A DNA stretch of 64,000 bases from Rhodococcoides fascians NBRC 12155 = LMG 3623. Its GTDB lineage: Bacteria; Actinomycetota; Actinomycetes; Mycobacteriales; Mycobacteriaceae. Position numbers and translations under genes: made by a program. Under the pieces are notes generated by a model. The model ran no database searches, was not told the DNA's origin, and saw only the letters and a program-made list of their open reading frames with translations. The DNA lies in contig NZ_BCWW01000012.1 of assembly GCF_001894785.1 (NCBI RefSeq), forward strand, positions 1 to 64,000. The letters are read 5' to 3'. Positions 58,068 to 64,000 of this stretch are shown here, one piece after another; the first letter of the stretch is position 1; every line of letters starts with the position of its first letter.

Positions 58068-58646
58068 TCAAAATCCGTAAAACGGTGGGTACGTGGTGGG
58101 ATTGTCCGGCGTCGTATCGATTCGTGCGGTCCGAAGAAGATCTGCGATAGCGGACTCGCCGGCACCGATGGTGGCGAAGTGGGGGTCGACGTCGTTGGCG
58201 ATGCACCACGCATGATCGGCTGGCCACACAAACGCAGGTATCGGCAGCTCACCAGTGCCGTCTCGGGCGTCCTTCCACGTCGACACGTCCTCCGCAGTAC
58301 CTCGAAAGAGGTAGCAGGGCCGCTCCGGGATCGAGACTGTCGCGGCCTGCATGTGGTCGAGGTTTTCGTAGCCCTCCCAGATCAGGAAATAGCAGTCGTC
58401 CGGAGTTGTGGTGAACCGGGCGAGGGTGGAGACAGCGATTCCGAGCTGGGCGATCTCGGGCGGTCCGTCGTTGGCGAAGTCGGTGTCCATTTCGCGCTGA
58501 CCGTCGTAAGTCGGATCCGGGATGAATCTCAACCGTGCGTAACGCTCGTACCCCGACGGGCCGCGGGTGACCAGATCCCACCAGTCGCGTCTTTGATCGA
58601 TCAACCATCGAGCGGGTGAGCCGTCACGACACGGAGTGATGGTCAT
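58068..58646 (-). CDS. Hypothetical protein, 192 aa, immunity-like neighbour
   Basis: The soluble product starts MTITPCRDGSPARWLIDQRR at ATG 58646 and contains CYFLIWEGYENLDHMQAAT, YLFRGTAEDVSTWKDARDG and HAWCIANDVDPHFATIGAGE. These match no motif I recognise securely, but an aromatic-rich, single-domain, acidic protein next to a SMI1/KNR4-type gene is typical of polymorphic-toxin immunity clusters. No toxin gene is visible nearby. The end at 58068 precedes a gap of 144 nt. Confidence 0.55.
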   Translation of the reverse strand: MTITPCRDGSPARWLIDQRRDWWDLVTRGPSGYERYARLRFIPDPTYDGQREMDTDFANDGPPEIAQLGIAVSTLARFTTTPDDCYFLIWEGYENLDHMQAATVSIPERPCYLFRGTAEDVSTWKDARDGTGELPIPAFVWPADHAWCIANDVDPHFATIGAGESAIADLLRTARIDTTPDNPTTYPPFYGF

Positions 58647-58794
58647 CTGGACGCCGCCGTCTGCCGACTACGCGCCTGACCGCACGACACCGGTGGGTGT
58701 GGACTGCAACACCAGGTGTTTCGGAGGGTGGCCGCTCCAAGGCCGGCCGCTGGTACCCGTACCGCCATCTCGGCGCTCTCGCCCTGCCACAACG

Positions 58795-59412
58795 TCATTC
58801 GACAATGTCCCAGTCCAGTACCCCGTTGTCGACCGCTGCTGTGTACCAGCCGATCGATATCTGATCGGTCACGGCCGACCTGACGTCGCAAACAAATGCT
58901 TCCAAAGACGGCCAGGTTGGCACACCCAGGTGCCCGCCGTCGTCTGATCGGTACGACACACTCCCCCGCATCTCTCCCGAACGGGTGTCGCAATACATCA
59001 GATTCGAATCCCAAGCCGCGATAGGGACGTACCCCGGTAGGAACAGGTGATCTTCTGCCTCGACGCCCGCCTCGACCAGGTTGTCGACGATCTCGGCGTA
59101 GGTCCCGTCGTAGATATCTGGTTCTGTTGCAACGATATCCGCCATGACTTCGACCATGTCGGAATGCCGCTGAGGTATCTCCGCGACCTGCAGCAGACGT
59201 CCAGCCGGAACGACGAGTCCCGCGCCGCCGACCTCGTTCTGACCGTCATGAAGGCCGAAGAATTCGCGAAGCCCGTCCGGCCACGGAACCGTCGCTGCCT
59301 CGGCCCGTTTCACCGCGCTCGTCGACGCACATGGCCTGAGCGTTCGCGCCGTCACCGGTGCCACGTCCCGCAGCGCAGTCACGAGGAGGTTCCACTCCTG
59401 AGTCAACGACAT
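58795..59412 (-). CDS. SMI1/KNR4-family protein, probable immunity protein
   Basis: The 205-residue product has the SMI1/KNR4 core: LPCASTSAVKRAEAATVPWP-like lead-in, WPDGLREFFGLHDGQNEVGG (the conserved WPxxLReff-lHdG block) and LPGYVPIAAWDSNLMYCD. SMI1/KNR4 domain proteins neutralise toxins in contact-dependent systems or act as regulators. No matching toxin is seen, so it is an orphan immunity gene, perhaps protective against toxins of relatives. It lies 148 nt upstream of the other small gene. Confidence 0.8.
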   Translation of the reverse strand: MSLTQEWNLLVTALRDVAPVTARTLRPCASTSAVKRAEAATVPWPDGLREFFGLHDGQNEVGGAGLVVPAGRLLQVAEIPQRHSDMVEVMADIVATEPDIYDGTYAEIVDNLVEAGVEAEDHLFLPGYVPIAAWDSNLMYCDTRSGEMRGSVSYRSDDGGHLGVPTWPSLEAFVCDVRSAVTDQISIGWYTAAVDNGVLDWDIVE

Positions 59413-59948
59413 TGCCCGACCATACTGCGCAGAGGGATCTTTCGATTATCGCAACGCAGATCGCTTCGAGACAGTTACCGCACCGTCAACAGGCGTTGAC
59501 GATCGACGGCTCAGCTGACTGCCGGTGGTTGTCGGATAGCCGGTCTGTAGTGCCGCCTGGACTACTCTTCGGCCACTCCAACACCTACGCCGAAATTGCC
59601 GGCTATGGCCTCTTGTGCCTGGTAAGACGACCTTGATGTCGATGGCCTCGGTCGGGTGAAGAAACCCCCGGCGACCCACGCAGATCGAGACCCTTAACTT
59701 CCACGCTGCGGTCGATGTCGAAGCGGGCCCCCGTGATTCCCCTGGAATCGCCGTCACGCATCCGGGGATGGGTGAGCGACCAGCTGTTCGGTCTCGTCGC
59801 CGCCGACCTGGGAGGGGGCAAGCTGGTGAAGCAGGAGGACACGGGCATCCTGCTTTACGAGGACGAGGTGAAGCTCCCGTGGCGTGTCACCTCCAGGTCG
59901 ACGCAGCAGTGCTCATTGTTTTCGGCAAAACCTCTTGAGCCTTGTGCG
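59413..59948. other. Gene-poor stretch with one weak open frame
   Basis: A plus-strand frame at 59715-60101 starts MSKRAPVIPLESPSRIRGWV and has a protein-like first 60 residues (VSDQLFGLVAADLGGGKLVK, TGILLYEDEVKLPWR) but then runs antisense into the LysR gene with poor composition. It may be a remnant of a lost gene. No RNA gene or repeat was found; the region probably marks the junction with the catabolic cassette. Confidence 0.35.
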
Positions 59949-60857
59949 TCAATCTATTTCCCACGATGTTGGGTGGCCCGCTGCGTACAGTCGTGCCACG
60001 TCCATCAGTTTGTGTGCGGGCGGCGTGAGATGGGTCGTCCGGCACACGGCAGCGACGTGCAGATAGGACCCGGGAACGATGCGGTGCACTCTGGCTCCTG
60101 ATTGGCGCGCGGTCGGAGCCCACGACGATGGCATCACTGCCTGACCGAATCCACTGAGCACCATAGGAAGGATGGAGGTGCGGTGCGCTACCTCGGCGGC
60201 GATGGTGGCATCGACGCCGCTCGCAAGAACATCGTCGACGAGCGTTCTCATCAAGGAACCGTGCTGCGAGACGATCAGCCGTAACCCGGACAGCTCGGAG
60301 CGTTCGATGACCGGTGAGTCCGGTGTAACCGCGTCTACGCTCGAGATGAGAATCAACGGCTGACTCTCCAGCGCAACGACCTCGAGCTCAGGAGCGCGGA
60401 CCTCGCTGGGCGAGCCCAGAATGCCCACTTCACATGCCCCGGTTCGTACCGCATGCAGTACCTCTTCCGGCGTGAACGCAGCCTCGGCGTTCACCGTCAC
60501 AGCGGGATACAACGCGCTGAACCGGGTCAGAATCGTTGTCAGCGGTTCGATCCCGGGCGAGGGCATCGTAATCAGATCCACGCGTCCACGTCGCAGACCC
60601 TTCAGAGCATCGATCGATGCGGTGGCGTCGTCGAGATCACGCAGCACCACTCGCGCTGGGCCGATCAAGGTCTCACCCGCCTCGCTCAGTACCAGCCTGC
60701 GTCCGATGCGATGAAAAAGCGGAACACCCAGCTCCCGTTCCAGCGTCGCGATCGATTGGGATAGCGATGGTTGCGCAATGAGCAACGCCTCTGCCGCGCG
60801 GTTGATGCCGCCCTCGTCGACTACGGCCAGGAAGTACTTCAGGTGCCGCGCATCCAT
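59949..60857 (-). CDS. LysR-family regulator of tartrate/malate genes
   Basis: The 302-residue protein has the N-terminal HTH (LKYFLAVVDEGGINRAAEALLIAQPSLSQSIATLERELG) and a C-terminal two-lobed effector domain (VDLITMPSPGIEPLTTILTRF, VGILGSPSEVRAPELEVVALES, GFGQAVMPSSW). It diverges from the dehydrogenase gene, the standard LysR arrangement, and the intergenic repeat at 60961-60983 is a candidate binding site. Its inducer is probably tartrate, D-malate or a related diacid. Confidence 0.9.
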   Translation of the reverse strand: MDARHLKYFLAVVDEGGINRAAEALLIAQPSLSQSIATLERELGVPLFHRIGRRLVLSEAGETLIGPARVVLRDLDDATASIDALKGLRRGRVDLITMPSPGIEPLTTILTRFSALYPAVTVNAEAAFTPEEVLHAVRTGACEVGILGSPSEVRAPELEVVALESQPLILISSVDAVTPDSPVIERSELSGLRLIVSQHGSLMRTLVDDVLASGVDATIAAEVAHRTSILPMVLSGFGQAVMPSSWAPTARQSGARVHRIVPGSYLHVAAVCRTTHLTPPAHKLMDVARLYAAGHPTSWEID

Positions 60858-60960
60858 ACAGGATCGTTCCTTCCGGTTGCGCCGGGTGTGCAGGTGTGTA
60901 GGGCTGACAGAAATTCATCTGCTGGCCAGTCTAGCTGCGGGAATCTCTCACAGTTAGGAA

Positions 60961-60983
60961 AAACCGATAAGACGCATCGGCTT
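60961..60983. promoter_or_regulatory. Candidate LysR operator
   Basis: CCGAT-N7-ATCGG lies inside the longer near-palindrome AAACCGAT...ATCGGCTTT between the LysR gene and the dehydrogenase gene, about 80 nt before the latter's start. Spacing and position suit a LysR regulatory site. Confidence 0.55.
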
Positions 60984-61062
60984 TTGGTCATGGACGCACG
61001 CCCGCCTGTGACCGCTTAATGGTTCAAGACAGAATGTGATGTGCACTACTACGGAGGAACTC

Positions 61063-62163
61063 ATGGCTACCGAACTCACCACCTACAAGATCGCATCGAT
61101 CCCGGCTGACGGTGTCGGTCGCGAGGTCGTCGAGGCGGGCCAGCGCGTACTGGACGTCCTGGCCGAACAGTCCGCCGGCAAGTTCGCCTTCCAGTGGGAC
61201 GAATTCCCCTGGGGCTGCGGGTACCACGCCGAGACCGGCAAGATGATGGCCGACGACGGACTCGAAACCCTCAAGAGCTACGACGCGATCTACTTCGGCG
61301 CCGTCGGCTGGGAGAACGTCCCCGACCACATCAGCCTGTGGGGCCTGCGCCTGAACATCACCCAGAACTTCGACCAGTGGGCCAACGTCCGACCGGTGAA
61401 GTTCCTGCCCGGCGTCCAGTCCCCGCTCCGCAAAGCCGACCATACCGAACTCGACTGGGTCGTCGTTCGCGAGAACAGCGAAGGCGAGTACGCCGGACTC
61501 GGCGGACGCAACCTCAGCGGCCGCGGCCCCGGCAACGAGGTTGCACTACAAACCGCCCTGTTCACAGAGAAAGGCTGCGAGCGGATCATGCGCTTCGCGT
61601 TCGATCTCGCGCGTACCCGCACCGTCAAAAAGGTGTCCAGTGTCACCAAGTCCAACGCACAGCAGTACGGAATGGTGCTGTGGGACGACGTCTTCAAGCG
61701 CGTCGCCCTCGACTACCCGGACGTCACCACCGAAAGCGTGCTCGTCGACGCCATGAGCGCCAAGTTCATCCTGCACCCCGAGGACCTCTCGGTCGTCGTG
61801 GCCTCGAACCTCAACGCCGACATCCTCTCCGATCTCGGATCCGCCCTCGCAGGCTCCCTCGGTATCGCCGCGAGCGCCAACCTCAACCCCGAGCGCCGCT
61901 TCCCGAGCATGTTCGAACCCGTCCACGGCTCGGCCCCCGACATCGCAGGCAAGGGCATCAGCAACCCGATCGGCGCGATCGCCAGCGCAGCACTCATGCT
62001 CGACCACTTCGGCCTGCACGACGAGGCGCGCCGCGTCGAAGCTGCCATCGAAACCGCCACCGGCAACGGAGCATTGACCCGCGACATCGGCGGCACCTCG
62101 GACACCCACGAGGTCACCGAAGCCATCGTGCACGCACTGCAGAACGCTCTGACCCCAGCCTGA
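61063..62163 (+). CDS. Tartrate dehydrogenase/decarboxylase or D-malate dehydrogenase
   Basis: ATG 61063 follows ACGGAGGAAC. The 366-residue enzyme belongs to the isocitrate/isopropylmalate dehydrogenase family: IASIPADGVGREVVEAG (start), FGAVGWENVPDHISLWGLRL, ENSEGEYAGLGGR with the substrate-phosphate/diacid loop, DAMSAKFILHPED with the Asp metal ligand and FEPVHGSAPDIAG. The Trp-rich WGLRLNITQNFDQWANVRP block is characteristic of TtuC/DmlA rather than LeuB. It oxidatively decarboxylates D-malate or meso-tartrate with NAD. Glycerate kinase downstream favours the tartrate-to-D-glycerate reaction. Confidence 0.9.
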   Translation: MATELTTYKIASIPADGVGREVVEAGQRVLDVLAEQSAGKFAFQWDEFPWGCGYHAETGKMMADDGLETLKSYDAIYFGAVGWENVPDHISLWGLRLNITQNFDQWANVRPVKFLPGVQSPLRKADHTELDWVVVRENSEGEYAGLGGRNLSGRGPGNEVALQTALFTEKGCERIMRFAFDLARTRTVKKVSSVTKSNAQQYGMVLWDDVFKRVALDYPDVTTESVLVDAMSAKFILHPEDLSVVVASNLNADILSDLGSALAGSLGIAASANLNPERRFPSMFEPVHGSAPDIAGKGISNPIGAIASAALMLDHFGLHDEARRVEAAIETATGNGALTRDIGGTSDTHEVTEAIVHALQNALTPA

Positions 62164-62192
62164 TCCTGATTGGACCTGCACCACGCCAGACC

Positions 62193-62228
62193 CGGCCGGC
62201 TCGACAGGTGATCCCGTCGAGCCGGCCG
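62193..62228. terminator. Hairpin between dehydrogenase and DctA genes
   Basis: CGGCCGGCTCGAC (62193-62205) pairs perfectly with GTCGAGCCGGCCG (62216-62228). There is no T run; it may attenuate rather than stop transcription, giving more dehydrogenase than transporter. Confidence 0.6.
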
Positions 62229-62298
62229 ACACCACAGTCGGTCGGTAACTCTCGACCACAACCTTGACTATCGCGAACTCTCACCAGAGGTGAATCTC

Positions 62299-63768
62299 AT
62301 GGGAACCACAAGCAGCACAGCGAGTTACCAACCGACCACGGTCAAAAAACCCTGGTATAAACAGCTCTATTTCTGGGTCATCGTCGCCATCATCGCCGGT
62401 ATCGGCGTCGGATGGCTCTGGCCCAGCACCGGCGAAGCGATGGAGCCGATCGGCACCACCTTCATCACGGCAATGAAGATGCTTATCGGACCGATCGTGT
62501 TCCTGACCATCGTCGGCGGCATCGCCTCGGTCGCCGACCTGAAGAAGGTCGGCCTCACCGGCATCAAGGCGCTGACCTACTTCCAGGTCGGCACGATCAT
62601 CGCGATGATGACCGGCCTGGTAGCGATCAACATCTTCCGGCTCGGTGACGGTGTCAACGCCGACGCAGCATCGCTGGAAACCACCGACTCCGCCAGCAGC
62701 TTCATCAAGGCAGGCGAAGAAAAGGAGTGGTGGGAGTTCATCACTCACCTCGTCCCGGACAGTGTCGTCGGCCCCTTCGTCGAAGGCGACATCCTGCAGG
62801 TCATTTTCCTTGCCGTCATCTTCGGTGTCGCCATCAATGCTGTCGGACAGATCGCCGACCCGATCCGCGACGCAGTCGAACGCCTCACCGCAGTGATCTT
62901 CAAAGTCCTGGGCTTCATCATGAAGCTCGCCCCGCTCGGCGCATTCGGCGCCATGGCATTCGCCATCGGCAAGTACGGCGTCTCGACTCTCACCAGCCTC
63001 GGCAGCCTCATCCTGCTCTTCTACGTCACCTCGGCGCTCTTTGTGGTGGTCGTCCTCGGATCGGTAATGGCCTACCTGCGCCTGAACATCTTCCGCATGC
63101 TCGGCTTCTTCAAAGAAGAACTCCTGCTGATCCTCGGCACCTCCACCGCCGAACCGGCCCTGCCCGGATTGATGCGCAAACTCGAATACGCCGGCGTCAA
63201 GAAGACCACCGTCGGTCTCGTCGTCCCCACCGGCTACAGCTTCAACCTCGACGGCGCAGCAATTTACCTCTCGCTCGCCGCGCTCTACATCGCCCAGGCC
63301 ACCAACACCGACCTCACGATCGCGCAGCAGCTCGGACTCATGGGCGTCATGCTGCTCACCTCCAAGGGGGCCGCAGGTGTCGCAGGCGGCGGATTCATCG
63401 CCCTGACCGCAACACTGAGCACGCTGGGCACCATCCCGGCCGCCGGCATCATGCTCATCTTCGGCATCGACAAGTTCATGTCCGAATGCCGCGCACTGGT
63501 GAACTTCATCGGCAACGCCGTCGCCACCCTGTTCGTCGCCAAGTGGAACGGCGAACTCGACGTCGACCGCGCCCGCCGCGTCTTCGCCGGGGAAATACTC
63601 CCCCCGCCCGAAGGCGAAGTAGAGAACGACTTCGACATGGAAATCCTCGAACACGAACCCGCAGACAAACACCACCACCGCGACGTCGACCTCGTCAAAG
63701 ACGATCCCGGCAGCCGACATGAGCATCTCCCCGCACCGGCGTCGTCCGCGAGCTCGGTCCGACACTGA
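62299..63768 (+). CDS. dctA: Dicarboxylate:cation symporter (DctA/DAACS family)
   Basis: ATG 62299 follows CAGAGGTGAATCTC. The 489-residue membrane transporter has eight helices and two re-entrant loops, with the family signatures LGTSTAEPALPGLMRK (HP1 Ser-rich loop), VPTGYSFNLDGAAIYLSLAAL, TSKGAAGVAGGGFIALTATL and the FGIDKFMSECRALVNFIGNAVAT block. These bind substrate and cations. DAACS transporters take up succinate, malate, fumarate or tartrate, so it supplies the substrate of the dehydrogenase encoded upstream. A long His/Asp-rich tail (DKHHHRDVDL) is unusual. Confidence 0.9.
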   Translation: MGTTSSTASYQPTTVKKPWYKQLYFWVIVAIIAGIGVGWLWPSTGEAMEPIGTTFITAMKMLIGPIVFLTIVGGIASVADLKKVGLTGIKALTYFQVGTIIAMMTGLVAINIFRLGDGVNADAASLETTDSASSFIKAGEEKEWWEFITHLVPDSVVGPFVEGDILQVIFLAVIFGVAINAVGQIADPIRDAVERLTAVIFKVLGFIMKLAPLGAFGAMAFAIGKYGVSTLTSLGSLILLFYVTSALFVVVVLGSVMAYLRLNIFRMLGFFKEELLLILGTSTAEPALPGLMRKLEYAGVKKTTVGLVVPTGYSFNLDGAAIYLSLAALYIAQATNTDLTIAQQLGLMGVMLLTSKGAAGVAGGGFIALTATLSTLGTIPAAGIMLIFGIDKFMSECRALVNFIGNAVATLFVAKWNGELDVDRARRVFAGEILPPPEGEVENDFDMEILEHEPADKHHHRDVDLVKDDPGSRHEHLPAPASSASSVRH

Positions 63769-63823
63769 CAGGCCATCTGCACACACCCGTCCGTTGCTTC
63801 GCCAACACCGAGAAAGGCCGACC

Positions 63824-64000
63824 ATGAGGGTTCTTGTCGCACCCGACAAGTTCAAGGGATCACTGACCGCGGGCGATGTCGCCGAGCACCTGTCGATCGG
63901 ACTGACCTCGGGCGGAGCCCACACCACCGCGCTCCCCCTCGCCGACGGCGGTGACGGCAGCGTCGACGCCGCCATCGCCGCCGGCTTCACCCCCAACACG
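63824..64000 (+). CDS. Glycerate kinase, N-terminal part (cut by window end)
   Basis: ATG 63824 follows GAGAAAGGCCGACC. The 59 visible residues begin MRVLVAPDKFKGSLTAGDVA and contain ALPLADGGDGSVDA, the invariant PDKFKGSLTA and PLADGGDGS signatures of GlxK-type glycerate kinases. It phosphorylates D-glycerate, the product of the dehydrogenase acting on meso-tartrate. The rest lies beyond the window. Confidence 0.9.
   Translation, partial: MRVLVAPDKFKGSLTAGDVAEHLSIGLTSGGAHTTALPLADGGDGSVDAAIAAGFTPNT

Noticed and set aside
62281..63999. 572-residue minus-strand open frame opposite the DctA and glycerate kinase genes
   Set aside because: It is exactly antisense to a well-conserved transporter, is extremely Asp/Glu/Gly-rich and has no ribosome site; typical high-GC shadow frame.

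Overview
The window is high-GC actinobacterial DNA with the gene set of a mycolate-bearing genus such as Rhodococcus, Gordonia or Nocardia (Lsr2, a PorA-family/DUF3068 porin-like protein, a MAB_1171c-type membrane protein, a cutinase, an SCO6880-type conjugation protein). Primase, conjugation, recombinase and transposase genes point to a large plasmid or integrative conjugative element. The genus is an inference from gene content; no rRNA or tRNA gene was seen.

Layout. (1) 1-14.7 kb is a defence-like accessory block: an IS3-type end cutting into an Mrr-like nuclease gene, a frameshifted DUF3800-like gene, three HNH/zinc proteins, an AAA+ ATPase, a two-gene unknown/HNH unit, a TIR protein, and a translationally coupled PLD-SNF2 helicase plus MmeI-like DNA methyltransferase. 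(2) 15.2-24.9 kb is a sulfur and copper stress block. It holds a Cys-rich 57-residue protein, an MMPL transporter, DUF2892, DUF302, a TauE exporter, a CstR-like repressor and an MBL-rhodanese fusion, followed by DUF6153, DUF305, a CopB-type P-type ATPase and a CopZ-type chaperone. Seven near-identical ATACCCC...GTAT operators tie the units together. (3) 24.9-27.5 kb is a recombinase/XRE/recombinase cassette abutting a DNA ligase gene that lacks its catalytic N-terminus. (4) 28.5-45 kb contains Lsr2 and a long minus-strand conjugation operon: VirB4, SCO6880, TrbL-like, pilin-like, VirB8-like and cell-wall hydrolase genes, with one frameshifted membrane gene and one cutinase. No relaxase or coupling protein is visible.

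(5) 45-52.4 kb is a regulator/envelope module: a double-HTH repressor, two further DNA-binding-type proteins, an ImmA/IrrE metallopeptidase, a polytopic membrane protein, an isoprenylcysteine-methyltransferase-like enzyme, a PorA-family protein and an acyl-CoA dehydrogenase, mostly coupled by overlapping starts. (6) 52.5-59.4 kb carries a small RHH-like protein, a primase-type replication protein with a possible counter-transcript terminator in its leader, a paralogue of the first AAA+ ATPase, a degenerate integrase-like protein, and two small proteins of which one is SMI1/KNR4-like. (7) 59.9-64 kb is a catabolic cassette: a divergent LysR regulator, tartrate/D-malate dehydrogenase, a DctA-type transporter and the start of glycerate kinase, a coherent route from meso-tartrate through D-glycerate to central metabolism.

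The strongest candidates for something undescribed are the stand-alone PLD-helicase/methyltransferase pair, the two paralogous leaderless AAA+ ATPases, the operator-linked Cys-rich peptide, and the regulator-peptidase-membrane-PorA module.
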